64,000 nucleotides of DNA from Liopterus haemorrhoidalis (lineage: Eukaryota > Arthropoda > Insecta > Coleoptera > Dytiscidae). The position numbers and the translations under genes are program-made. Below the pieces are notes generated by a model. The model saw only the letters and a program-made list of their open reading frames with translations, ran no database searches and was not told the DNA's origin. Below, piece by piece: positions 44,018-54,111 of this stretch. Numbering within the stretch: position 1 is the stretch's first letter; every line of letters begins with the position of its first letter. The stretch is from positions 51,908,509-51,972,508 of the forward strand of contig OZ020618.1 of assembly GCA_963971575.1 (NCBI GenBank). Direction: 5' to 3'.

Positions 44018-44215
44018 AATGACTATAGCCATCAGTTCAGCAGAAGCTGAAAGAGGCTTTAAGCCTTATGAATAATATATGCACAGAAAAACGAAACAGG
44101 CTGATCGTTTCAAATATAAGTAATATAATGGTTATTAATTTGAATGATATTCCTTTAATAGATTGGGATCCAGTACCGATAGTGCTAAATTAGTTAAGAA
44201 GCAACCACAGTTCGG
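44018..44215 (+). pseudogene. hAT transposase C-terminal dimerisation region, remnant
   Basis: Plus strand reads, with a frameshift near the start, ISSAEAERGFKLMNNICTEK then RNRLIVSNISNIMVINLNDI and PLIDWDPVPIVLN. The SSAE-x-ERGFS...N.I.T..RNRL pattern is the hallmark of the hAT dimerisation domain. Because it lies between hAT ends with a good target duplication, it probably belongs to this element. Confidence 0.78.
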
Positions 44216-44304
44216 ATGATCTTTGTGTAAAAACAAAAACGGAAGTAGAAGTTACTGAAAACCAGAGGGCTATTTGGCAATATTTAAAACAATTACATAT
44301 CTTA

Positions 44305-44563
44305 GGCCCGGTCTTTCCACCTTCAGATAAAGTTCCAGGTAACTATCTAACAGATAAGGTTATTTGTAACTTCATCTGCTGAATAAATGTCAATACCAGT
44401 CAGTGAATCCAATACGTCAGTCTCATTATCCGTTAGATAACTATCCGATAGATACATTTGTATAGAAAGAAGAGATGACATTTACTCAGCAGATGAAGTT
44501 ACAAATAATCTTATCTGTCAGATAGTTACCTGGAACTTTATCTGAAGGTGGAAAAACCAGGCC
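44305..44563. mobile_element. Harbinger-type MITE, 259 bp, TTA target
   Basis: Starts GGCCCGGTCTTTCCACCTTC, with an inverted end GAAGGTGGAAAAACCAGGCC and arms of about 100 bases. Flanked by TTA (44302-44304, 44564-44566), the PIF/Harbinger target. Confidence 0.85.
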
Positions 44564-44896
44564 TTAATGTTTAATTTAAATAAATATACTATTTTGAATT
44601 TTGTGCAAAATTTTGTGTTTTTAAACAAATACCCCTGCGAGCCGTTTTTGAGCAAATTGAATCCCATCACTGGGGGTGAATGATTGTGAAAATGGGAGTA
44701 ATGTTAACATATTATTCTTGCCCGAATAATATCACCAACTGGGACCAATCAGAACTGTTATTACCAATCATAACTGTGTATAAAAACATTATAGATTAAA
44801 GTATATTAAATTAATGAAGTTGTTCTTTTTAAACCGTCGTTAATTATGGTTGTGGGGAGACTGTACATGGGGTGGTAAGGTATTTTGTATACTTAC

Positions 44897-45021
44897 ATCT
44901 ACGGGCTTTGGTCCTGTTATCCTAGTGGAAGACTGTGTGGGCAGTGGACGGGTGTGCAGGCTAGGTGAGCCCATCACCCTCCCAGGCCGCTGCTGCACGG
45001 TCAGTATCACTTGACTCGAAG
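44897..45021 (-). CDS. RhoGEF2: RhoGEF2 exon: C-terminal end of PDZ domain
   Basis: Internal exon of a RhoGEF2/ARHGEF11-12 type Rho exchange factor. It is bounded by a T-rich AG acceptor and a GTAAGT donor. It starts with two bases completing a split codon and then reads SSQVILTVQQRPGRVMGSPS, which fits the last beta strand of a PDZ domain followed by a Ser/Pro/Thr-rich linker ending in KPVD. It holds 41 full codons and ends in phase 0, as the next exon requires. In this family the PDZ domain binds C-terminal tails of membrane receptors and brings the exchange factor to the cortex. The front of the PDZ domain must lie upstream; I did not find it up to 64000. Exon identity is inferred from the motif and the order of the following exons. 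Confidence 0.82.
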
Positions 45022-45114
45022 CTAAAAAAAAACAAACCAACATCAGTACATCATACAACATAAATATGTATCAACATCTTTGTTAAAACAAGTAACAGTA
45101 CACGTATCGAAATA

Positions 45115-45150
45115 CACTAGGGTAGCGTTTCTCAACCTTTTTTCATGGCG
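45115..45150 (+). repeat. Solo hAT-type end
   Basis: GGTAGCGTTTCTCAACCTTT resembles the CAG-x-GTTTCTCAACC ends of hAT elements. No partner end found nearby. Confidence 0.4.
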
Positions 45151-46720
45151 AAATATTTTAATAATTGTTAGTAAATAATAAACTGACCTATAACGTTTAA
45201 CAACAAAATTCAATTTTAAAATTCTGAGTGTAACTGAAATGCATGGTCAACCTTCACTGGTGTATTCTATGTTTACCAAGTTGAATGGAGCTGGTTGTAG
45301 TGTAAATTTAAAAGAAATTGAATTACGAATACTTTAACAAAGAGCTGACAGTCATACACTTGGGCGAACAAATGAAATATAAACAGAATGTTTAAAAAAG
45401 TTTTTAAAAAACTATGTCCAGAAATACAAGTGGAACCCTTTCCACTACACCATTAACGACCGCCCAGACCTGAATGCCAGCGCGTGTATACAAAGGGACA
45501 TACGTTGAAGTTACCATATCAAAAAAAAAGACAAAAACTATGAACGTCGCTACAGTAAGAAGCAGAAATACGTTCTTGAGATCTTACATAAAACTGTGTG
45601 AAATAGATATATATTTATTTATCGGTTCTCAATCGATCAATCTGTCAAGTAAATTCTCCTTTACTATACTACAACAAACGATGCTACAAAAATCAGTTTT
45701 TATCATTAAAATCAGAATACTATACCGAACGTGGAAGAATATCAACCAACATGCCGACCGGCGTAGCGTAGTGGCCTACGTTTGCTAAGGTTTCGGGTTC
45801 GAATCATGTTCAGGCATGGAATTTTCATCATGAAAAATGAGTATTGTCCTTGCTAATTGCCTAAATAGCAAAGGACATAAATGTGAAATAATAAAATAAT
45901 ATGGAATATTATCGTAAGATATATTATTCGTTTATTATGGAAATATCTATTATAGTTTTCAATATCGAAATTTTCTCCTTCCAACACTGCAGTCAAAAAG
46001 TGAAAATTCCAACGTGGAATGGGTTACAAATATATCAGATTGTGGTCAAATATGATATCGTTGCCAAAATCGCGTATAACTGCAACTGACTCATCTATGA
46101 ATGTTTATAAATTTGATATTTTTTTGTATTGTAGAGAATGCCAAGAAAACCTAGAAAACACCTTTAATTTACATTTGTTTATAGTATATTCGTAAAAATA
46201 AACCTATATGATATTTTTTTTGTAGATAATGGATTTGATTTGTATATATAAGTAAGTATGTTACTTCCTCGTTCCAAAGTGGTGCGTTCATAAAAATAGA
46301 AAATTATATTAATGAATATACAAAAGGACTAATAGCCTTTTATGGGCAACTCATATTTTCGTGATAATTTCAACAAATTTTACACAGAACAATTTCAAGA
46401 TCTAGGTCAAAATTTTGGCTTTAATAGCGTTAACTCAAAATCAATGATTTATTGAAAATACCCAAAAATCTAATAATTTAAGAGTTTATTTTTAACAACC
46501 TAAAGGAAATTGTAAAAAAAAATGTAATCCAAAAAATTTTGACATATTTTTTTTTGATAAAATACTCGACTTTCATCAATATGCATTAATCCTTTTTTTT
46601 TTTTTAATTTTAGGCCAATATCTGGTCAAGTGGAGACAAAATCTTTTAGAGGGGAAGTATTTTTAATAAATAATGCATCAAAACTAGATATTTTCGATTC
46701 AATAATCTACACTTAGGAGC
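45150..46720. other. Upstream intron, mostly unassigned, one SINE-like head
   Basis: Contains the SINE-like copy at 45758-45900. The 104-codon frame 45474-45788 runs into that SINE and is not recognised. No PDZ exon found. Confidence 0.4.
45758..45900 (+). repeat. tRNA-derived SINE-like copy with A-rich tail
   Basis: ACCGGCGTAGCGTAGTGGCC (A box), TTTCGGGTTCGAATCATG (B box), then a short unique body with CTAATTGCCTAAATAGCAAA and an AATAATAAAATAAT tail. Whole layout is SINE-like. Confidence 0.6.
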
Positions 46721-46724
46721 TTAC

Positions 46725-46928
46725 CAGTGGCGGCACAAGCGGAGGGGTCCGCCCCCCTCCCAATAATTGCTCTGACCTCCAGTTGCCCCCCTATAATTGC
46801 CTGGAGAAAAATGTATTTTAGAAGTGAGGACCTTTTATTAGCTCATCACTGTATAAACGATAAAACATTGATTTCAAATATTTCCTCTGCCCCCCCCCCC
46901 CAGATTTTAAGAGCTAGCGCCAGCACTG
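46725..46928. mobile_element. hAT MITE, 204 bp
   Basis: Starts CAGTGGCGGCACAAGC, ends AGCTAGCGCCAGCACTG. Flanked by GAGCTTAC (46717-46724) and GAACTTAC (46929-46936), one difference. Interior is C-rich, with a run of about 10 C near 46900. The frame at 46727-46942 is its translation. Confidence 0.78.
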
Positions 46929-46936
46929 GAACTTAC

Positions 46937-47870
46937 ATTTAATACCACGAAATTTAAAATAAATGAACAATTTAAAATTCGATCATATTTGATAATAATT
47001 CTGATTCCGCAACCATTAAAATTTTTGACGTACGGCATCTGTGGCTATTAGCGCCCATCACAGCCCCTTTATCTAAAATAAAATAAATGAATACAAAGAA
47101 ACGATTCGATAAAAAAACTTCTTTTATCCCATCTTTTTTCCATTTAAAAATTGGATGAAATATGTATATATAAAATATTTTAAGCTCAGCAATGATGGCT
47201 ATTTTCTCCTCACACAACCCGTCTTTATAACTAGAATATTATTTATAAATTAGAATAAATAAAACAATAAATAATATTATAATTCCGGCTTACATCAATA
47301 TTTCTATTTCGAATGTTTTTAAATTTTCAGTCAATCTTTCGTGGTAATAGATAAAAATTAAAACAAATAAAACACATAAAAGAACTAATAGCCTTCAATG
47401 TATAGTTAATACTTTCATCTTTATGTGAACAAATTTTCATAACTTACATTAAACATTTTCACCATTTTTTTTAACACTTCACAACTGTATGGAATCTGAA
47501 TGAAGTAGGTTTACTTAACGTGTTATTACACTTTATTACACCACATTTTTTATTTTATATAGTCTTTTTATTAAAATTTATTACAAACTCCAGCAATTAC
47601 ACTTCATATATTCGTTCGGAATAAATAATGAAATATTTCAGTGGTATATTTTATAATATTTCCTCGTGGAATTTTGTCGACGTTGTCTTGGAACGGTGGA
47701 GTTGAGATTGCCGAGATGCACCGTAGATGTGTTTAGCATAAAGAAGTGCCGCTGAAATACCTGAGCGATGCCCTGGAACTTTGGGTACCTGTTCCTCTCA
47801 GCTTTCAACTACAACACCTGGTTTATAGCCAGTGGTGGAGCATATAAATACTAACAAAAGGACCATTCAT
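46937..47870. other. Upstream intron, unassigned; LINE tail relic
   Basis: Near 47018-47065 (minus) TTTTGACGTACGGCATCTGT and GGCTATTAGCGCCCATCACA resemble the LINE 3' end family, diverged. Nothing else recognised. Confidence 0.4.
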
Positions 47871-48115
47871 TCCTTTTGCCACGCCAACTTAACGCCAACA
47901 GAGATAATACAATAATTTTAACAAGATACCCAAGTTCTGGGAACAACTATCTTACTTTAATAATAATATTAAAATAATAATAAGAATGGCTCTAGATTTG
48001 GGCTAATTTTCACTTCATATCAGCAGGGTTTGGGATGATTGTTTCATATTATGCGAATCATTCATGCCCTTGCCATGATAACGTAACACCAACAGAGAAA
48101 ATATAATAATTTTCG
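47871..48115. repeat. Diverged local duplication, period about 192 bp
   Basis: The segment with CAACTTAACGCCAACAGAGA and ACAATAATTTT near 47882-47922 recurs as TAACGTAACACCAACAGAGA and ATAATAATTTT near 48078-48118. The second copy is within the mariner transposase frame, so the first may be a duplicated transposase piece. Confidence 0.45.
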
Positions 48116-48845
48116 TCGATAAACAAAATACCATACGCTGACTTTTGAGTTTTTGGTCGCTTTGGCCGACTTTAACCGACTGCTCTCCACTCAGCAGACG
48201 ATCTTTTTGATTCAGGTGTGTATTAGTGGATCCATGTTTCATCCATTGTCACATACCGACACAAGAAATCCTTTTATCTCGCTTGTAAAGCTCCAAACAG
48301 CGCTCTGAATCGTCGCGTTGTTGTTTTTGGTTCGATGTAAGCGAACACGGCACCCACTTCGAAAGCAATTTACGCAAGCTCAAATTTTCGTGTAAAATTG
48401 TAAAAACACTACCTTCTGATATCTTTAAGGTGTCAGCTATCTCACGCAACTTCACTTTATGGTTTTTCAAAACTATTTTGTGGATTTTTTTTTGTTGTCC
48501 GGAACAACTGCCGATTTTGGGCGACCAGACCGTTCAGCATCATCGGTGTTTGTACGACCGCGTTTAAATTCAGCATACCAATCAGTAATAGTTGATTTGC
48601 CTGGTGTCTCTATAACGCTTATCAAGCCACTGTTTGGCTTCAACAGTATTTTTTCCCATCAAAAAACAATGTTTAATCAACACACGAAATTCTTTTTTAT
48701 CCATTCTTTTGAAAATTACAAAACTGGAGTCACTAAAACCACTGTAACCTCTAAACTAATTGTCAGAATGTCATGAAATTTTCACACGTATCGTTTGAAG
48801 GTTGGTACTACCCAGAAATCATATGGGTCTGTCAACAATGTTGCC
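48000..48845 (-). pseudogene. mariner transposase, truncated and frameshifted
   Basis: Minus strand from ATG at 48704: MDKKEFRVLIKHCFLMGKNT, then a GRP-x-S type linker (RSGRPKSAVVPDNKK), the second helix-turn-helix (KLREIADTLKISEGSVFTIL), then HENLSLRKLLSKWVPCSLTS. After a frameshift near 48250 the first catalytic motif TMDETWIH is readable. The part after about 48000 is missing, so the other catalytic aspartates are absent. This is the longest copy of the family whose deletion derivatives lie at 5591, 39869 and 59440. Confidence 0.82.
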
Positions 48846-49016
48846 TACGCAACAGTGTTGTTACGACGCAAGTTATTTAAGTTGTGGATTCAATTCCCGT
48901 TGAGGTTGTATTCTGATATCAATTTTCTATCAAACTACGCAATCAATCAAATTGATATTTCAACACTGTTTATAAGGCAGGTGTAGCAATACAACCTAGT
49001 AAAAAGTCACATTGCG

Positions 49017-49115
49017 AAGGTGAGGACCTTTTTTTTTTTTTTTTGCTCATCATTTGGAATTTGGGAGGTGAGGACCTTTTTTTTTGCTCATCACTTGGAT
49101 TTTGGGAGGTGCTTA
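49017..49115. repeat. Two tandem units of a ~41-bp repeat shared with the 13716 element
   Basis: GTGAGGACCTTTTTTTTTTT, GCTCATCACTTGGATTTTGG, GAGGTGAGGACC: inverse complement of the internal units of the hAT MITE at 13716-13975 (GGTCCTCATCTCCCAAATCC). No terminal repeats here, so this is a fragment. Confidence 0.65.
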
Positions 49116-49955
49116 TCACTTACATTTATTTGCCAAAGGCGCCAAAACACAATTTTGCCCCTAGCGCAAGTTTTCCTTACTGCGGCTCTGAGTACCAACT
49201 GAGTACCAACACATCAGCTTGAGAACTTTTCAAATGATTCATATTTGACGAAGCGCTACTGAAAAAATAAAAATGTGGGGCTTTCCAAATCGCCAGACGT
49301 TGCATCTAGATGATAACGATTAGTTAGTAAATTATACTCGGGTTATTACACTGAACCCAAAATCTAAAACCAGATTTATTAGCATAGCAAAAAAAAAATA
49401 ATAATAAAAAATAATAAGGGGCGTCAGCCTTGTTATTAACTATTTAAAAATACGAGAATTATGCAACACGATAGAAAATATTTTCTAACAATTGTATAAT
49501 AAAATTTCACTCCAATTAAAATATGTAACATTATTGAGTTAATATTTAAGTGCATTATGTGCGTAATTAGAAGCACAGTTTATTTGATGCAAGTGTGTTA
49601 AAATAATATTTGGTTTGGATAAGTTAAGCATCTTCATCGACCTGCATATTTCCACATATCAAAATTATTCATTGCGTACATTTGTATTTTGCGTATTCAA
49701 TTTGTCCAATGTTCCTATCTCGAGGGATATAAGAGTTACGAAATTCTTTAAATTAGACAACAATTGCCATTTTATAAGAAAATATTTGTAAGATATAAGG
49801 GAAGAATTGAAGGGCAATTGAAGGGAAGAACGATGGGAAGAATTCCCAAGCAGACCTATATTGTATAAACCAAGAGTAATGCGAGACCGAGGAGAACCAA
49901 GGAAAATATGGTCGCTGGAAGATACTGCACATTGTAATCCGTGGATTATAAAGAT
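49116..49955. other. Upstream intron, mostly unassigned
   Basis: A piece at 49795-49940 (GACCGAGGAGAACCAAGGAA, ATATGGTCGCTGGAAGATAC) resembles the Arg-rich C-terminal coding end of LINEs like that at 50946-51221, in degraded form. Confidence 0.4.
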
Positions 49956-49959
49956 ATAA

Positions 49960-50720
49960 GGGAAGAATTGATCATCTTACATGCTGTGGATAAACTCTCA
50001 AAAGTATTCTCACTTGAAGAATTCGAAAACAGACTCTGCTGTAAATAATGGTCTCTGCGCATTGTGGGGGCACTGGATCGTAAGTAATCTCCGCGTCTGC
50101 ATATCACCAGGGTTTGGGCAGCCGTGTGGTATTTAGCTCCACTAATCTCTAGTATGACATGGCTCGAAAGGTTGCTGAAATTTGCGATTAGTCGACACTT
50201 GTCAAGACCAACATTTAATTTAATATCTGGTAAGTTTTTATTAGTAATCATATGAAAATGTAAGAAGTTAATTTTGTCGAAATTGAGATACAATTTATTA
50301 AATGGAAACCAATTATTCCTATAATTTAGTAATTTGTTAGGTTTTTTCTCCACAATTTTGTCCACATATCAAGGCTGAAGTATCGTCAGCGTACATAGTT
50401 ATGAAAGAGCTTATAAAAAATAACAAATCATTTACAAAAAGTAAAAATAAAATTGGGCCTAATACCGACCCTTGAGGCACACCAATATTTATGGGTAAAA
50501 ATAAGACTTAGCCATCTTCATTGTACCATTGCCTAATTTGTATGAATTTTTTGAAGGAGAACCAGTCAATGGCAACTCCACGAATTCCATCCACAATCAA
50601 AAGCATGGCTTAAATCACAGAAAATACCAACAGGTTTTTCTACCTTGTCAAGCAAATCATAAACTTCATTTAAGAATTCACTAATAGGTGTTATTGTTGA
50701 CTATCATTTATAATATTGTT
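49960..50720 (-). pseudogene. Jockey-like LINE reverse transcriptase fragment
   Basis: Minus strand. From about 50650: LDKVEKPVGIFCDLSHAFDC (RT motif with catalytic D), then after a gap MDWFS-like remains, GVPQGSVLGPILFLLFVNDL (RT block 4), and MYADDTSAL (the YADD active site). It continues in the frame ending near 49946 (LLNYRNNWFPFNKLYLNFDK). Several frame breaks. Core reverse-transcriptase motifs are clear; both ends are missing. Confidence 0.82.
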
Positions 50721-50779
50721 CTTTTCCAAATAATTTACCAACCTATTTAACATCATATATTCATATATAATCCAAAAGG

Positions 50780-51235
50780 AATGTGAGACCGAGGAAGACA
50801 CAGAAGAGATGGAAGATTTATTTAAACCATAAATTTCGTGATACCAAGAAGTTGCAACAAACAAATTGGAAAGCGATTAATTAGATTTTAGTCAAAGTTT
50901 TATGAGAAGAACATGGCGTCGAACAAATGAAACATCGTAGATTTTTTGACATTTGGTAGAACTAATGAAGAAATATGTCAAAGGACAAATATTAAAGTGG
51001 TTAGGACAAGTGACCCGTTTATCAGAAGACAGAGTGGCAAAATAGTTCTTCAAAGGAAAGTGGTAACCAAAACGAGGAGAGGACGTCCAAAAGAAAGATG
51101 GTCTAGTGCGGTCCTAGAAGACCTAGAACAATTAGATGTCAGGAACTGGGAGGATAAGGCGAGAGACAGACAACAGTGGAGAACAGTTGTTCAACAAGCC
51201 ATGGGCCTACTAGGCCTTTAGTTCTGAATTATTAT
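50780..51235 (+). pseudogene. LINE ORF2 C-terminal fragment
   Basis: Plus strand, clearest at 50985-51221: RRQSGKIVLQRKVVTKTRRG, RPKERWSSAVLEDLEQLDVR, NWEDKARDRQQWRTVVQQAM. The GRPxxRW...DLxxL.VR.W..KA.DR..WR.vv..A pattern is the C-terminal end of many LINE-encoded reverse transcriptases. It ends with an in-frame stop and an A/T-rich 3' tail. A different family and orientation from the RT fragment just upstream. Confidence 0.75.
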
Positions 51236-51239
51236 TTTT

Positions 51240-52075
51240 ATTTATTATTTCACTTAGCCATCAAAGACATATGCATGTATACAGAGTGATTTTGTTATTT
51301 TTATAAAAGTATTGATCTAATATCTGAATAAATCGTGGAAATTTCCTAGGTATTTGTATAAATTTCGAAAGAGGTGAAGGCTGCATAGTTTTAAATCGAT
51401 CCACCATATTTCTAGTAGTTTAAAATAGACATTAGCCCCTTTATAAAGCATGCAATATATCTATTAATTTGTCTAAATTTAGCCGTGAGTTAAAACAGTT
51501 ACTGATAATTATTAATCGGCGACTGACAACCTCTTAAAACCTGACTATTTGTTTTCCTTGGGTTATTCATATGTTATTTTATTTGTTTTGGTATTACTTA
51601 ATAAATAGTCTATTCCATTGCTTTCATTTGTTTACGTAGTTATTTTGTTTATTTTATTTTTAAAAGTGGTGTAATTCACGCCCACATCACACTAAAATGC
51701 AAAATAAAAATCCAAATTCAAATAAAACATAAGAGAACTTCCTAAAAATTAAATATAATAATTTATTAAATTAAAATAATAAAACTCAGTTTTCGGAACA
51801 ATTTGAAAATTATCGTAATACTGATTATATGTCCCATTGTGGTTCTTGTCTCCTCAAGGATTTGCTTCCACAATCCCATCCCTTGTTTAGGAATTTGGCT
51901 TCATTAAAAACTGTAGCACTAGAAATTTTTTTTTTTTTTGTCTATAAGTCTAACAAAGGCTTATGTGCACTTTATTCAAAACCCAGGGGCGTCGAGTGGC
52001 AAAGCGATACAAATTATTAGGGCCTGGGAAACCTACAAGGCCCGGAACTAGATTTTTTTTTTTTTAATATTAATA
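51240..52075. other. Upstream intron, unassigned
   Basis: AT-rich; a 63-codon frame at 51829-52020 has no family likeness. Confidence 0.4.
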
Positions 52076-52077
52076 AT

Positions 52078-52233
52078 TTTTACCGTCCGCCAACATATAT
52101 AAGGGAGGTATTGTGATCATACCGATTTTGACATTTCGAGATTTCGATGGATCTCCACGAATTGAGGTCCCTACATAACGTTTTGACTATTTTTAGCATG
52201 ATGTCTGTCGATCTGTCTGTCTGTCCGTCTGTT

Positions 52234-52277
<44 letters not shown>

Positions 52278-52475
52278 CGTCTATCTGTGTATACGTGCAG
52301 AGCAAATTCGGCTAAAAGGATTTTTATGAAACTTCATATTTAAGCTTTTGACATCAATGGCACGAGTTGATCAACTTTTGATAAAAATCGGTTGACTAGA
52401 AATGGGAGTTTACTCGTGTCGATTTTAAGATTTTTGCGAATATTTAGCAACAGAAAAATATTTCGAAAAAAGATT
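52078..52475 (-). repeat. Family B element, left member of an inverted pair
   Basis: ACCGTCCGCCAACATATATA, TATTGTGATCATACCGATTT, TGTC repeats 52205-52275, then the reverse complement of GTGCCATTGATGTCAAAAGC. Faces away from 53093-53266. Confidence 0.75.
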
Positions 52476-52499
52476 CAAATCAATGTGCATTGCTTAACA

Positions 52500-52582
52500 T
52501 TTGTTCATATTTTTAAATTAACTGCTCCGGGTTACAGGATGTGGTATAAGGGTTTCTTGGTTATGCCTACGAAATCCTAAAA
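52500..52582 (+). repeat. Family A right end
   Basis: CTCCGGGTTACAGGATGTGG followed by TATAAGGGTTTCTTGGTTAT and GCCTACGAAATCCT. Confidence 0.6.
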
Positions 52583-52719
52583 ACAATTGGTTAAACACAA
52601 ATGTATACTGAACAATATATCCTCCAGTTTTAATCTAGATGTATAATTTTTGCTCATGTCTGCATATAAATCTGTTTATTTGTTTTGAGACAGCAAAATG
52701 CGGATGTTAACAAGATTAA

Positions 52720-53076
52720 ATCTTAATAAAAACGACAAAAATATCTAGAAAAACAAGAGAATCAAGTGCCATTGGTGAGTTAGGTTCAGTGTACATGAAA
52801 ACTGAGAGTGGGCGACCATCAGATATTTTGGTAATACGTCAAGATTCTATCTTAGAATGTAAAACTTTATTAATAGACACAAATCGAGAAAAACCCGAAC
52901 AGCTGACCTGTAAATCAAAATTTAAAAGTTGCAAACAAATTGAAGATAACCGAGAACTATACTCAAAGCCAAGTATCACAAAGGAAATGAGAGGCAGAGG
53001 ACAGAACACCTGTCCAACAAGATATGAAAAACAGAATTCATCTGACAGCGAGTACTTCAAAACAAAATATCTCTAG
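52720..53076 (+). CDS. Unidentified open frame, 118 codons, between inverted family B ends
   Basis: Open from 52720 to a stop at 53074-53076; the first ATG is 52795 (94 codons). The product is hydrophilic and balanced in residues (KTRESSAIGELGSVYMKTES, GRPSDILVIRQDSILECKTL, TREKPEQL-like segments, four cysteines), unlike the Phe/Ile/Tyr-rich chance frames of this window. I recognise no family and see no convincing splice sites or promoter. It lies between two inverted family B ends and could be a decayed transposon protein. Strand is opposite to RhoGEF2. Existence as a real gene is uncertain. Confidence 0.25.
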   Translation: MLIKTTKISRKTRESSAIGELGSVYMKTESGRPSDILVIRQDSILECKTLLIDTNREKPEQLTCKSKFKSCKQIEDNRELYSKPSITKEMRGRGQNTCPTRYEKQNSSDSEYFKTKYL

Positions 53077-53092
53077 AAACACTAATGGCGGA

Positions 53093-53266
53093 ATTCTGAC
53101 GGACAGACGGACGGACCGACGGACAGACGGACGGACAGACGGACATCATGCTAAAAATAGTCAAAACGTTATGTAAGGACCTCAATTCGTGGAGATCCAT
53201 CGAAATCTCGAAATGTCAAAATCGGTATGATCACAATACCTCCCTTATATATGTTGGCGGTCGGTA
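53093..53266 (+). repeat. Family B element, right member of an inverted pair, truncated
   Basis: Begins in the GACGGACGGAC microsatellite, then CATCATGCTAAAAATAGTCA, ending ATATATGTTGGCGGTCGGTA. Confidence 0.75.
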
Positions 53267-53842
53267 ATAACTTAACTTCTAAAAAATCTGAGAAAATTTT
53301 TCTTTCATTTTCATCGTAACTACTCAGCTTATGGTACTGCGAAACACAAATTTTCTAGAAATTAGACAAAAAAATCTGGCAGAAGATTAAGATTGTATCG
53401 TTATACAAAATACGCACAAAGACCTGATACTGAACAGAATAATATGGAGTATATAAGTGATGCTGAAATTCAACCAGACTAACTGTGCCGCTATAGAGAG
53501 AAAGAAAACATCAAAAAACATTGGTTGACACAAGTAAAAAAGTACAAAAAGTGAGAACGATTTGTGTGGACAAGGCATAAGTAAAAGAGCTATTTTTCAG
53601 AAGCAGTAAATTTGCGTGTTTTTGCGCATTGTCTACTTGAAATTACCCCTCATAAATATCAAGTTACTGTCTTAACTTTATTAGTTTTATTATTCACTTG
53701 GCGTGTTCTCTACTGCTTTCAAAATTCTGACAGTTATTTTAATTAATGTACTAACTTGATATTTAAATTTCACCATGTCGGAAAACAAGAAATTAAAAGA
53801 ACCAAATGGAATTAGGTAAAGCTAAAATAGTAGTTATCGCAG
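53267..53842. other. Upstream intron, unassigned
   Basis: The plus-strand frame around 53385-53475 (RLYRYTKYAQRPDTEQNNME) has a protein-like look but breaks after about 35 codons. No family recognised. Confidence 0.3.
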
Positions 53843-54075
53843 AGTTAGTTAAAATTTTTGACGTAAATCAACGATGGCTATTTGCGCCTATCACAGCCCA
53901 ACGAAATTACTGCAATATATATTAAAAACAATAAATAAATAAACCAAATCTGGTAAACATACTCAATAAAAGAAATCTTACACGGACAAACAGAAATAAA
54001 TAGTACAAAAATCTGTTCGAAGAACTGAACAGACGCAGAGTGGATGGTAAGGGGCTGTTAACAATGCAGTGAAAT
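53843..54075 (-). repeat. Jockey-like LINE 3' end, truncated copy
   Basis: Minus orientation: 3' terminal GACGTAAAT...TTAACTAACTC is at 53843, and the UTR extends to about 54075 with the CTGTTCGAAGAACTGAACAG and GGCTGTTAACAATGCAGTG blocks shared with 9193-9480. Confidence 0.65.
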
Positions 54076-54111
54076 TATCAATCTTAAAACTAGATTAAGG
54101 GTTAACTCTTA

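Larger units (their letters stand above)
43928..44672. mobile_element. hAT element with transposase C-terminal remnant, 745 bp
   Basis: Ends CAGTGATGGGATTCACCCGG and TTGAATCCCATCACTG, exact 8-bp duplication GGGGTGAA (43920-43927, 44673-44680). Encloses a transposase tail (44018-44215) and a Harbinger-type MITE (44305-44563). Confidence 0.9.

Noticed and set aside
50946..51221. 91-codon frame as a host gene exon
   Set aside because: The GRPKERW...W..KA.DR..WR pattern is the end of a LINE reverse transcriptase protein, so it is retrotransposon debris.
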